Shown here: one piece after another, positions 14,185 through 23,600 of the stretch | How the letters are laid out: each line of letters opens with the position of its first letter | Position numbering within the stretch: the first letter of the stretch is position 1 | Assembly: GCA_019416425.1 (NCBI GenBank) | Contig: DXXK01000066.1 | Span: 1-41,727 of the forward strand | Reading direction: 5' to 3' | Length of the DNA: 41,727 nucleotides | From: Bacteroidales bacterium | GTDB lineage: Bacteria; Bacteroidota; Bacteroidia; Bacteroidales; Muribaculaceae | Translations under genes and position numbers: made by a program | Notes under the pieces: model-generated | Told to the model about the DNA's origin: nothing | The model's database searches: none | Seen by the model: the letters and a program-made list of their open reading frames with translations, nothing else

Positions 14185-14502
14185 CTTACAAATAAATCAT
14201 TAGCCACTCCTGATATAATACGGAATCTCGGCCAGAGGTTCCGGGATTACCGCATGCGGATGCAGATGACACGCAAAGAAGTCGCAGAAGCCGCCGCCAT
14301 TGGAATGACTACACTTTATAAGTTCGAGTCGGGCAACATGACCGATATATCATTCAGCACACTTATCAGGCTTCTAAGGGCCATCGGTATGGTCGAGAAC
14401 TGGGATATGCTGCTCCCGGAGCTACCGGAATCACCCTACCTATACGATGACAACAATAAGAAAAAACAAAGAGTAAGGAAAAGTAAAAAATCAGATATAT
14501 GA
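14179..14502 (+). CDS. HipB-like helix-turn-helix antitoxin (second module)
   Basis: The 107-residue product has an XRE-type helix-turn-helix at about residues 15-75: NLGQRFRDYRMRMQMTRKEVAEAA, AIGMTTLYKFESGN and FSTLIRLLRAIGMVENWDML, followed by a basic, low-complexity tail NNKKKQRVRKSKKSD. It is longer than the HipB at 3977 and not closely similar to it. As the first gene of a HipBA pair it should repress the operon and restrain the kinase. Its stop overlaps the hipA start by 4 bases (ATGA). A perfect promoter lies upstream and a palindrome covers the start codon. Confidence 0.85.
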   Translation: MILTNKSLATPDIIRNLGQRFRDYRMRMQMTRKEVAEAAAIGMTTLYKFESGNMTDISFSTLIRLLRAIGMVENWDMLLPELPESPYLYDDNNKKKQRVRKSKKSDI

Positions 14503-15998
14503 AGTACTTAAAGGTCAATCTATGGGGACAGGAAATCGGTCGTCTCGTGTGGAATGCCGCCACGAGACGCACACATTTCATATATAATCCTGAACGAAAG
14601 AAGGAAATTCCCGATATCGCTCCTTTGCTTTCTCCGGCCATTAATCGCAATATATCTCTGCCGATATATGGTGACGAACGCCCGCAATATCAAGGATTGC
14701 CTCCGTTTATCTCGGACTCGCTGCCGGATTCCTGGGGCAACACCCTCTTTGACAAATGGATTAGGGACAACAGGATACCACGGAATAAAGTCACCCCCCT
14801 CTACAAACTCATGTTTATTGGGACCCGTGGTATGGGAGCTCTTGAATATGAGCCATATGCATCCGAACTGACACATACTCGGACAGTAGACATCAAATCA
14901 TTATATGATATGTCCCTGAAGGTTCTTGAAGACCGAGACAGTATTGTCCTTGACCCCAATGATGAACTTACGTTACAGGCTTTGCTCGCTGTCGGCACAT
15001 CTGCCGGAGGCCGGCAGATGAAGGCAATCATCGCCATCAACTGCGAGTCAGGAGAAATACGTTCAGGTCAGACTGACGGTCTTGAAGGATTTGAGTACTA
15101 CATTCTTAAATTCGGTGACAAGTCCATGCCGATTGCAGAAATCGAGACGGCATATTATAATATGGCTACCGCATCCGGGATTGATATGGAGGAATGTAGA
15201 ATGCTGCCAGTCGAAGGCACCAATCATTTTCTGACCAAACGTTTCGACAGGAAAAACGGCAAAAAGATTCATGTCCAGACATTAGCCGCAATGAACCCCG
15301 AAGCTCGTAGTTACGAGGATCTCATTGCGACATGTCGCCAGCTGTCAGTTTCCGAATCGGAAATTGAGCAGATTTTTACCCGAATGGTTTTCAACGTCAT
15401 GGCCAACAACACGGATGACCATAACAAGAATTTCTCGTTTCTTCTTGCCGAGAATGGCAGATGGCAGATTGCTCCTGCCTACGACATCACATTCATATTC
15501 AACACAAATGGAACAGGGCCGAACATAGAACGCAGGCTGAGCATAGGAGGCAAGACAGCAGAGATTACAAAATTCGACATTCTTGACTTTGCTAAGCAAA
15601 ATGACATAAGGAATGCCAATGCGATTATCAATCGCGTTGCGGAAGCCATCGGCAATTTCAACGAATATGCCGAGAATTGCGGCATCAGTCAACCATGGCG
15701 CGGAATTATCCAAAGAACGCTGAACGATAACCTTTCAGCATTTGGATACCTTGACTTGGCAGAGATTGCGGATATTCCATTTCTTGATAAGTATGGAAGG
15801 ACAATCACAGGATTCTCCGTTTCCGTCAATACAAAACGGCATTTCGAAGTGAATGTAATTATAGATGGGAAACGGCATAGGAGATTCGTCAGACCCAATA
15901 TGGATCTTTACCAGGATTTGACTCATCAGGACATCTTCAATCTACATGTCAAAGAGAAAGTCTGGCTGACAGAAGTTCTGTTTACTCCTGAGGAATAG
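14499..15998 (+). CDS. hipA: HipA-type serine/threonine kinase toxin, unsplit long form
   Basis: The 499-residue product joins the N-subdomain (MKYLKVNLWGQEIGRLVW, then LPPFISDSLPDSWGN near 67-81) to the kinase part. Kinase elements are the loop VGTSAGGRQMKA (165-176), Lys204 in YILKF, FLTKRFDR (244-251), catalytic NTDDHNKNFSF (Asp306, His308, Asn311) and Asp329 in IAPAYDI. Instead of the S-x-S-G-V-Q loop of HipT it has GTSAGG, the type found in longer HipA proteins. The C-terminal 100 residues (from about YGRTITGF) form an extra domain beyond E. coli HipA. It should phosphorylate a translation factor, most likely an aminoacyl-tRNA synthetase, but the target is not readable. Confidence 0.88.
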   Translation: MKYLKVNLWGQEIGRLVWNAATRRTHFIYNPERKKEIPDIAPLLSPAINRNISLPIYGDERPQYQGLPPFISDSLPDSWGNTLFDKWIRDNRIPRNKVTPLYKLMFIGTRGMGALEYEPYASELTHTRTVDIKSLYDMSLKVLEDRDSIVLDPNDELTLQALLAVGTSAGGRQMKAIIAINCESGEIRSGQTDGLEGFEYYILKFGDKSMPIAEIETAYYNMATASGIDMEECRMLPVEGTNHFLTKRFDRKNGKKIHVQTLAAMNPEARSYEDLIATCRQLSVSESEIEQIFTRMVFNVMANNTDDHNKNFSFLLAENGRWQIAPAYDITFIFNTNGTGPNIERRLSIGGKTAEITKFDILDFAKQNDIRNANAIINRVAEAIGNFNEYAENCGISQPWRGIIQRTLNDNLSAFGYLDLAEIADIPFLDKYGRTITGFSVSVNTKRHFEVNVIIDGKRHRRFVRPNMDLYQDLTHQDIFNLHVKEKVWLTEVLFTPEE

Positions 15999-16012
15999 GC
16001 TATGACAGTGTG

Positions 16013-16327
16013 TCAGTCGTCGAAGTCGAAGTCAAAATCGAAGTCGTCGTCACCATCGTCAGCGTCATTGTCGTAATTGCGGTCCCCGGCCGCTTTGCCG
16101 GCAACGGCTCCTGGCCTGAGGTCCTTGCTGCGGGAGTTCCGGGGCACCCGGTTCTTCTTGTTCGTCACCTCGTAGATGATTATGCCGATTGCCATCAGTA
16201 TCACCATGAACAATCTAAGCCCGCTCCAGTGGTCATCGGGCTGCTCCTTCTTCACATAGACCGATGCCTGAGCCAGGAGTGACGGCTCACTCACAAGCAA
16301 TGTCAAAAACCAGATTCTGAATTTCAT
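16013..16327 (-). CDS. Small membrane protein with Asp/Phe-rich tail
   Basis: The 104-residue product has an N-terminal signal-like segment (IWFLTLLVSEPSLLAQA), a membrane segment LFMVILMAIGIIIYEVT (about 39-55), a basic stretch KKNRVPRNSRSKD and a strongly acidic end with DDGDDDFDFDFDFDD. The tail is encoded by a run of GTC/GAA triplets on the plus strand. A perfect minus-strand promoter lies 41 bp upstream. I do not recognise the family; signal peptide, single membrane pass and acidic cytosolic tail suggest an envelope protein. It is convergent with hipA, 14 bp away. Confidence 0.6.
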   Translation of the reverse strand: MKFRIWFLTLLVSEPSLLAQASVYVKKEQPDDHWSGLRLFMVILMAIGIIIYEVTNKKNRVPRNSRSKDLRPGAVAGKAAGDRNYDNDADDGDDDFDFDFDFDD

Positions 16328-16368
16328 ATTATGTATATATTAGCCAAAATCATAGCCAAGGACAGTTA

Positions 16369-16400
16369 CAAATTTACAAAATTTTTCTTACTTGGGCAAA
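16369..16400 (-). promoter_or_regulatory. Promoter of the small membrane protein gene
   Basis: Minus-strand TTTG (plus CAAA at 16397-16400) and TAAATTTG (plus CAAATTTA at 16369-16376) with a 20-nt spacer. Confidence 0.6.
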
Positions 16401-16563
16401 TTAGCTGACTTATCAGCAAGGTTTGGTAATTCATGGGTAATAACCGCATAACCATGAGGAAATTTTGCATAATGCCATCACACTATCTATGGGGATTTTT
16501 ACTCCCTTGATTTTTACTATGGGAATTTTCGCCACAGTTTTTTTAATAATTTTTATGTATATA
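16401..16563. other. AT-rich intergenic region with imperfect repeats
   Basis: No gene is seen between the two divergent promoters. Three related A/T-tract sequences, CATGAGGAAATTTT (16453-16466), CTATGGGGATTTT (16487-16499) and CTATGGGAATTTT (16517-16529), are spaced about 35 and 30 bp. They could bind an activator or repressor of the fimbrial operon. I looked for flanking inverted repeats of an invertible promoter and saw none. Confidence 0.35.
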
Positions 16564-16595
16564 TTTGGTAAAATTATTTTAATTTATTAAATTTG
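16564..16595 (+). promoter_or_regulatory. Promoter of the fimbrial operon
   Basis: TTTG at 16564-16567 and TAAATTTG at 16588-16595, exactly 20 nt apart. The predicted start near 16602 leaves a leader of about 180 nt before the first gene. The leader contains AACTGAG...CTCAGTT (7-bp arms around 16606-16651) that could form a hairpin. Confidence 0.65.
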
Positions 16596-16780
16596 CAACA
16601 AGAATAACTGAGGCATAGAGGCTAAGGGGTTCTGTCGCTAACGCTCAGTTTGCATAATATAATAGGACCTCCGCTTAAATTGTATCAATAGCTAAAACAA
16701 ACCAATTAGTGTCAATAAACCAAGGAGATTCATCTTCACAATGCTACAAAGTGTGATTTCATTATTTGTTATTTACTCTT

Positions 16781-17476
16781 ATGTCAACATGCCAATTGCA
16801 TAATTGCGTAGTCGGGAATGCTATTTGCAGTGGTGCCCGCAAAGTCGCAGGGTCTGTCGGACAGGCATTGTCTTCATTTGCCATGCCTTTGTGGACATGT
16901 GCCGTTGTTCTCCTGTCGGTTTCATTGCCCGTACACGGGGCTTCCGTTTTCACAGGCTCAGATGACACGACGGATACATTACCTGACAGTAACGACGTAT
17001 GTGTCTTTACAGAAACTCTTTTGTTCCCCAAAGCATCGTCTGCTGTCATACGGGATTTTGCGCGAAACGGGGCAGCCATCGATTCAATCCACCGCTTTTT
17101 TTCAGTTACCGACACTCGGAATCTTGTCGACATAAAGGTGACAGGTTCCTATTCGCCCGAAGGGGATAACGCGTTCAATATAAATCTGGCGGAAGCCCGT
17201 GCCCGCGCGCTCGGCAGTCTGGTCCGGGCGATCGACCACTCCATAAATCCGAAATTATCCATAGGTCACCCCGCGGCCAGGCGCACTGACGATTACCGGA
17301 CTCTGCGCAACGCTGAACTGCAAGTAGTTTACCACAACATTGCATCGGCTCGAGAAATGCCCCCTCACGACACTGTATGCCGACCGGGTGTAGCAGATGC
17401 AACGGGTATATGTGACAATATCATGGAGGAACCGTGTGTATCCGATACAACATGCTTACCCCCCTTGTCGATATAA
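16781..17476 (+). CDS. Fimbrial-operon periplasmic protein with OmpA-like domain
   Basis: From the first ATG at 16781 the product is 231 residues. A hydrophobic signal MPLWTCAVVLLSVSLPVHG is followed by a domain with VDIKVTGSYSPEGDNAFNINLAEARARALGSLV. That resembles the OmpA-like block at the end of DUF3868-type proteins (GYASPEG...N..LA..RA..L), which precede DUF3575 genes in Mfa/Fim operons. The signal is preceded by an unusually long N-terminal stretch of about 34 residues, so the real start may be the Met at 16883. It overlaps the next gene and heads the fimbrial operon. It probably binds peptidoglycan or assists anchoring; that is inference. Confidence 0.6.
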   Translation: MSTCQLHNCVVGNAICSGARKVAGSVGQALSSFAMPLWTCAVVLLSVSLPVHGASVFTGSDDTTDTLPDSNDVCVFTETLLFPKASSAVIRDFARNGAAIDSIHRFFSVTDTRNLVDIKVTGSYSPEGDNAFNINLAEARARALGSLVRAIDHSINPKLSIGHPAARRTDDYRTLRNAELQVVYHNIASAREMPPHDTVCRPGVADATGICDNIMEEPCVSDTTCLPPLSI

Positions 17477-18102
17477 TCGACTGCATACCAGATAATTGCA
17501 TTCACAGCAACCGACTAAACCGCCCCTCGTCGGAGCGTGACGGGCGCAGCACCGGCTGTAGGCTGTTCGCAACCACGAATATGCTTTACGATGCTGCGAT
17601 GACCCCGAATATTGGAGTAGGGATAGGCATAGGCGACAGGGTTGTCCTGCTTGCCGACTGGATGTATGCCCGATGGAGCAATCATGACAGGCGGCGATAC
17701 TGGCGCATATATGGAGGTGATGTCGAGGCAAGATACCGCATAGGCGCGCGTGTCAAAGGCTCGCCGCTAGGGGGACACTATGTGGGTGTTTACGGCTCGA
17801 TAGCATGCTACGATTTTCAGGCCGGCCGCAGCCACACCGGAGTACTGTCCGACACCTACAACTACGCGGCGGGCGTTTCCTACACGTATTCTCTGCCGGT
17901 ATCGACTCATTTCAATATCGATTTCAACCTCGGTGTGGGTTATCTGTGGGGCAGATACAAGAAACACACGCCTATAGATGAGTGCGACGTTTGGCTGTCA
18001 ACGCACCGGCTGGGCTGGTTCGGCCCTACGCGCGCAGGTGTGACGCTGGTCTGGCTCATCGGCAACGGGGTGAAAAACAGCAGGAAAGGAGGTGCCAGAT
18101 GA
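17452..18102 (+). CDS. DUF3575 protein of the fimbrial operon
   Basis: From about residue 45 the sequence is a clear DUF3575 domain: TTNMLYDAAMTPNIGVGIGIGDRVVLLADWMYARWSNHDRRRYWRIYGGDVEARYRIG, then LGGHYVGVYGSIACYDF, NYAAGVSYTYSLPVSTHFNIDFNLGVGYLWG, and HRLGWFGPTRAGVTLVWLIG. The alternating pattern suggests an outer-membrane beta-barrel. The N-terminus lacks a normal signal peptide: ATG 17452 and GTG 17434 both give a cysteine-containing stretch without a typical n-region. The gene overlaps the preceding gene by 25 bases. The missing signal may mean an internal start or a frameshift between the two genes. DUF3575 genes accompany fimbrillin genes throughout Bacteroidales. Confidence 0.8.
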   Translation: MLTPLVDIIDCIPDNCIHSNRLNRPSSERDGRSTGCRLFATTNMLYDAAMTPNIGVGIGIGDRVVLLADWMYARWSNHDRRRYWRIYGGDVEARYRIGARVKGSPLGGHYVGVYGSIACYDFQAGRSHTGVLSDTYNYAAGVSYTYSLPVSTHFNIDFNLGVGYLWGRYKKHTPIDECDVWLSTHRLGWFGPTRAGVTLVWLIGNGVKNSRKGGAR

Positions 18103-19076
18103 AACGCGGCCTTTATCGCCGTCCTATGTGGCGGAGCGGATTATCGGCATGTATTATGATGCTTTTAAGCCTGTTATGCCTGACTGGCTGCGCCCAGCGC
18201 GAATTGTGTTACGACCACTCCCATGGGTCGCCGGTCTTCATCGATTTCGACTGGAGTCTGGCACCGGATGCCACCCCGGCCACAATGGTGGTATGGTTCT
18301 TCTCGGAAACATCCCGGGAATGTTACCGCTTCGAGCTTTCCAATGGCGGCGTGGCGTCGCGCTCAGGGTTCGACAGTCATATCAAGGTCCGTCCGGGCAC
18401 ATACCGCGTGCTGTGCCATAACGGTTCTACCGACAATAATTCGGAAGAGGGAGACACCTTCGATGAGTATCGCATCACTACCTACGAGACCGGCGTACTT
18501 TCGCCAATGAACCGTTCCGAGCAGGCTCCGCTGCCCGCAGGCTCCGAGGCCCGGCCTGTCAAGGCATCTCCCAGCCCCTTATATGCCGACGTTCTTGACC
18601 GGCATATAATAATCGAACCGGCTGCGGATTCCGAAACGCACATTCGCTTTGTTCCGGTCGAGGTCACCGCCGTATACGACATTGTCATCACGGGCGTAGA
18701 GAATCTTGTTCCGGGCACCGATGTCTCGGCTGCCCTTACCGGCATGGCCGAAGCCTGGAATCCCGCCAATCGCCGTCCGGCGGGAGCAGACGTCACCATT
18801 CCCTTCGCACTCCATCAGGACGGCCCTGACTGTCTGCGTGGCTCGCTGTGGACATTCGGCGACAATGCGCCTCACGATGTACGGCACGTTCTGCGGGTAT
18901 ACGCTTCATATAAATATTACGATTTCGATGTGTCCGATCAGATTCATAATGCCGCGGACAGCAGACATGTCATGATTCAACTGCACGGCCTGAGACTGCC
19001 GGGGACCGGCCAGGGAGGAATGAGTCCCGGTATCGACGGTTGGGAGAATGGAGAAAACATAGACATTACAATGTAG
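18099..19076 (+). CDS. DUF5119 lipoprotein of the fimbrial operon
   Basis: From ATG 18099 (4-base ATGA overlap with the previous stop) the product has 325 residues. It has a lipoprotein signal ending LLCLTGC and then the DUF5119 opening ELCYDHSHGSPVFIDFDWSLAPDATPATM...WFFSE, GTYRVLCHNGSTDN and a second half with VEVTAVYDIVITGVENL. DUF5119 proteins are FimB/Mfa2-like and are thought to anchor or assemble fimbriae at the cell surface. A purine-rich AAGGAGG lies 6 nt before the ATG, an unusually strong Shine-Dalgarno-like sequence for this phylum, though it is also coding sequence of the previous gene. Confidence 0.82.
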   Translation: MKRGLYRRPMWRSGLSACIMMLLSLLCLTGCAQRELCYDHSHGSPVFIDFDWSLAPDATPATMVVWFFSETSRECYRFELSNGGVASRSGFDSHIKVRPGTYRVLCHNGSTDNNSEEGDTFDEYRITTYETGVLSPMNRSEQAPLPAGSEARPVKASPSPLYADVLDRHIIIEPAADSETHIRFVPVEVTAVYDIVITGVENLVPGTDVSAALTGMAEAWNPANRRPAGADVTIPFALHQDGPDCLRGSLWTFGDNAPHDVRHVLRVYASYKYYDFDVSDQIHNAADSRHVMIQLHGLRLPGTGQGGMSPGIDGWENGENIDITM

Positions 19077-19119
19077 ATATATACAACACTACACAAAACT
19101 AATACTAAAAAACTGGATT

Positions 19120-20508
19120 ATGAAAATCAATCTTAACCATGCAGTGGCATTGACTGTCGCACTGGTGACCGGTGCGATGTCGTTCACTTCCTGCACAAGC
19201 GACATCGAGGTCGATAAGAATGTCGATCCTGCAGGAAACGCTATCAGCTTCGCCACATCGGTAGGTCACACCACCCGTGCCACAGAGACAAAACAGGGCA
19301 ACCTCGGCAACTTCGCCGTCGTAGCACGCGGCATGCACCACGACGGCGTACTGTACGACAGCTATCTGATCGGCTCGTCCACGGGGGGTGATATCGCCAG
19401 ACGTGAAGGCAACTCCAACACCTGGAAGCTCGACCACTATGTGTATTGGCCTGCGACATTGAACAAGGTGCTGTTCTATGCCTATACAGCGCTCAACAGC
19501 AACGACGGTGACAAGACCGACGTGCTTGGAACCGGACCTGTATTGGGTTTTGAAGGCGATAATCCCTACATCGATAATTTCAAACCACTGAAAGCTACGG
19601 CTCCGGAGAATAACCTTCAGGCGGATGGCAAAGACCAGGACGATCTCCTCGTGGCATACACGGCCCAGAAAAAATCCCATAGCGAGACTAATGTGAACTT
19701 GAATTTCAAGCATGCTCTTACCCAGATTTCCATCAATGCCAAGCAAACCGGGAAACTGGACAATGACCACCGCATCGTCAGAATCAAGGGAGCCTGGATT
19801 GTCAATGCAGCGGCATCCGGCAAATTGACCGCTAAATCCACTAAGAGCATGGAAGGCACAGAATACGTATATACCTATGAGGATTCGTGGACCCCTACAG
19901 GCACCGATACATACGGTTCGGTGTGGAAAGATGTTGTTCAACTGGATAAGGACAACTCCTCCGACCTTCTTCGTGGAATATCGCTCATGCTTATTCCTCA
20001 GAATCTGACAGCATGGGACTGGGAGCATGACAAGACCAACTCTAATAAGGGCGCATATATTCTGCTCCTCTGCCGTGTGGAGCTCGTACATGACGGATCA
20101 ACACATCCCAGAGCCAACCTTGATGATATAGGTATAGAGGGAGACAAGCATCTACATCAGCTCTTCCCTGTCAATACAGAGAAATATGATGGGACTCAGT
20201 ACGGATTTGCATGCGTGCCGTTGTCAAGCTTATGGAACGATGAAGGTATCGGCAAGCATTATACCTACAACCTGAATATCTGTGGTAACGGAACAGGTGC
20301 GGGCAAATATCCGCCGGCAGCTGAAGCAGCGGCTTTGGCCTCACTCGTACCGGCGGACTCCTTCGGCATATCTGTAGTGCTCAACGACCCCGGGGTAACC
20401 GGAAAGACCGCCGGTGACAATGTTCTGGATGAGCCTATACAGTTCACTGTGGACGTAGATCCTTGGGAAACATCCGGAGATTGGACACCCGGGGACATAG
20501 ATTTCTAA
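19120..20508 (+). CDS. Fimbrillin-like (Mfa-type) lipoprotein subunit
   Basis: The 462-residue product begins with a signal ending SFTSC (lipobox) and continues ISFATSVGHTTRATETKQGNLGNFAVVARG, the usual entry of Bacteroidales fimbrillins. The Arg in TTRATE is a plausible site for the protease step that frees the donor strand. A FKHALTQISINAKQ segment (about 195-208) and the C-terminal IQFTVDVDPWETSGDW match the two-beta-domain fimbrillin layout. It is likely the shaft or a minor subunit. It follows the DUF5119 gene by 43 bp and is separated from the large last subunit by a 13-bp hairpin. Confidence 0.85.
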   Translation: MKINLNHAVALTVALVTGAMSFTSCTSDIEVDKNVDPAGNAISFATSVGHTTRATETKQGNLGNFAVVARGMHHDGVLYDSYLIGSSTGGDIARREGNSNTWKLDHYVYWPATLNKVLFYAYTALNSNDGDKTDVLGTGPVLGFEGDNPYIDNFKPLKATAPENNLQADGKDQDDLLVAYTAQKKSHSETNVNLNFKHALTQISINAKQTGKLDNDHRIVRIKGAWIVNAAASGKLTAKSTKSMEGTEYVYTYEDSWTPTGTDTYGSVWKDVVQLDKDNSSDLLRGISLMLIPQNLTAWDWEHDKTNSNKGAYILLLCRVELVHDGSTHPRANLDDIGIEGDKHLHQLFPVNTEKYDGTQYGFACVPLSSLWNDEGIGKHYTYNLNICGNGTGAGKYPPAAEAAALASLVPADSFGISVVLNDPGVTGKTAGDNVLDEPIQFTVDVDPWETSGDWTPGDIDF

Positions 20509-20527
20509 TTTGCTCCTTAACTGAAAT

Positions 20528-20563
20528 AATCAGGCCTCGCCGTTTTCGTCGCGAGGCCTGATT
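20528..20563 (+). terminator. Hairpin between two fimbrial genes
   Basis: AATCAGGCCTCGC (20528-20540) and its exact complement GCGAGGCCTGATT (20551-20563) form a 13-bp stem with a 10-nt loop. No strong T-run follows, so it may act as a partial terminator or a 3'-end stabiliser that lets the first subunit be made in excess over the tip protein. Confidence 0.6.
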
Positions 20564-20607
20564 CAATCAACCTTTCCTCAAAACAATACTTTGTTACAAT
20601 TTCAGCC

Positions 20608-23600
20608 ATGAACGTAAAATACAGCTTTTTCAAATGTTCCATCTCCGCAACGGGGCTCTGCGCCGCGCTCCTGCTGGGCGTGGCCTGCACCGATGACTTC
20701 GGGTATCATAACCGGGAGGGAAAACAGATAGCTTTCGATGTCATAGCCCCCGACACCTGGCACGACGGTATGGAAATCAATGAGAACGAACCGTCCACCC
20801 GCTGCCTGTCGGTCGAAGAGCTGGATAGCGACGGTGACACAAAGCTGTATCTGCATACCGTAGTGGCTGACAATCCAGTTGTCGAAACGGTCGGTGCGAC
20901 GCGAGGCACACTGATCAGAGACTTGAACACATTCAAGAATAAGTATACGCGTTTCTCGTTAAGCGGAATATGCTATACAGGCGCCTATCCGGAGGATGAG
21001 TCTCATAATGAATGGACCCCGGAGTATGCCTACGATCTCCCATACAGCACGGCATCGGGCACTGCGGCCGAAGGCGGTCGACCGCTGATCTGGCCGTCGA
21101 ACGGAAAAGTCCGCTTTTTTGCCTTCGCTCCCACACTGAAAGATTTTGAGAAGCTGAACACAGGGGGATCTCTGACGCTGAGCCAAGCCACAGACGCCGG
21201 CTCGCCGAAGCTGACCTACACCGTGCCTGCCGATGTCACCGAGCAGATTGACCTCATGACGGCGCAAACCGATGTGCGCGCTGCAATAACGCCGCAAGTG
21301 GAGCTGAAATTCGGCCACGCCCTGACGGCCGTGAGGATAGTGTGCGGCAAGGACATGCTTGCAGGCAAGATCTCCAAGGTTGAAATTTCCGGAGTATATG
21401 GCAGCGGCTCGCAGGTAATCGGATCCGAAACATGGACGCCGTCAGGCGAACACACGGCGTCATACACAATCTCAAAAGAAATAGTCTTGCCTACGGATAA
21501 TGACTCCGATGACACGATACATGCGGGAAACGGCACCGCCATAGCCGGCACCGAAACGGATAACCTCACCTTCATGCTGATGCCGCAGACGCTTCCGGAG
21601 GGCGCCAAGATAACAATAGTGTTCACCGATGACGCCTCTGGCACGGAACGCACCATCTCGGGCTCCATAGCCGGACAGACCTGGGACGCCGGCAAAATCA
21701 TAACCTATTCCGTCTCACCGTCGAGTATCCATATCAACGCCTCCATCGACATCGGCAAAAAGGGAGCTGACGACGCCAATCCCGACGGCGACGTGATTCC
21801 CTATTCGGGCGTGTGGTACGATGTGAAATATACCGCTAAAGTCGAGATCGTGCAGGCAGGGGGCGATACAAAAGAGATTGTGGATATTCCGGTCAACGAT
21901 ATCAGCTTCCAATACCAATTGGACGGCAGCGAAAGCTGGTCGGCCTGCACGACGGATGCCGGCGGATTGCTGCAGATCGCCCCTCAACCCGCCTACGCGA
22001 CAATGAGAGCCCCTTTTGGCAACAAAACCGAATCCGAATCCGGCTCCGAGAGTAATCCCGAATCGCTGACTGTCAATGGCAAAACAGCCAACTGCTACAT
22101 GGTGGACAAGGCAGGATATTTCAAGCTGCCGCTTGTCTATGGCAACGGCAATGTCGCTGTGCCGGTAGAGAATGTAAAGAGCCTTAAGTATTATGTTGAC
22201 CATAATGACCAGCAGATAACTTCCCCGACAATTACCGGCGCCTACGATGCCGTGCTGTGCTGGCAGGACGCACCGGACCTTATCGATCCCGCAAGCGTAA
22301 AGGTCAATGGAACAAATCTTGTGTTCCATATCCGTAAGCAAACACTGACACAGGGCAATGCCTTATTGGCTGTCAGGAATGCCGCAAAGGAGATAATCTG
22401 GAGCTGGCATATATGGGTAACTCCCTACAAGGTAGATTTCTACAACAAGAATAAGTTCTATACCTCGAAGCCTGACGCCACTTATTCCTACGATCTCGCT
22501 ATATATAATCTTGGATGGTGCGATGCTCATGATCACAATCCCAAACGTAAATTCAAGCTCAGAGCCGTAGTCGACATGTCGGCCTACGGAGGCAAAAAGC
22601 AGACCCCGGTAGAGATCGGGACATTCACACAGGATGTCTTCAAAGGCTCGGACGGAGGTGACAACACATATTATCAGTGGGGACGCAAGGACCCGATGCT
22701 CGGAGGCATCTATAATTCCTATACTCCCGAATATACTTATCTAAAGAAAGGTACCTCCGAGGATAAGTCTGAGTTCACCATGGAGAACAAGCAGGTGTTC
22801 AATCAATATAATAAGGAGGGTTATAATTATTCGTTCTGCAAAAATCCCGGCGATATGGTCGAGCCTTCCGGTGAAGCATCAAAGGGCGTGACGATAGGTT
22901 ACGCCATAAGACATCCTTATATGTTTGTCACGAATTCGAAGGAATATATAAAACCCGGGGACAATGAACCATCAGATTATAATCCGGAGACCGGCAAAGG
23001 CTATAACCCGTTGACCGGCGATGGATTCAATTTCCGAAATCACTGGCATATACCCTATGTCATCAATCAGGTTAGCTACCTGAACCAAGATGAACATATC
23101 ATGTTCAATGCCTGGAATTCGGCGGCAACGGACGCCGGCTATGAGTATGGCAATACCGGTACTTCGGCCAATAATGCCGCAATAGTCACGAAATCGGTCT
23201 ACGACCCATGCCCTCCGGATTTTCAGGTGCCTCCGATTCATGCACTTAAAGGAATATCCGATAAACCGATATCGGCATGGTCCTATGATGATAATGCCTG
23301 GACAATTACAAGTGACGGAGAGTCAATCACATTTCCCATGACAGGTGTGCGAAACTATGCCCTGCGTCCCACCGAATGGACAACAGTGAATCTTACGGGA
23401 TCCGGGTTAACTTATACAGAGTTCTATAAGATTTCCATGCCGGCGTTCCGGATGCTGACTTTTGTAACCTCGGCGACAATTGTCAAAAAGGAGGTATACA
23501 ATGCGTACCAGGTATATATATTTAGTATTGATAAAAAAAATCGAGCGAATGACCCGGATACAAGCAATCTTAAACCGTCGCGTACACCATCCAGCAACTC

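Noticed and set aside
16330..16780. Invertible promoter for the fimbrial operon
   Set aside because: No pair of inverted repeats flanking the promoter was found, only a short 7-bp pair inside the leader.
19105..20091. Minus-strand open frame of 328 codons
   Set aside because: Antisense to the fimbrillin-like gene, which has a lipobox and fimbrillin features.
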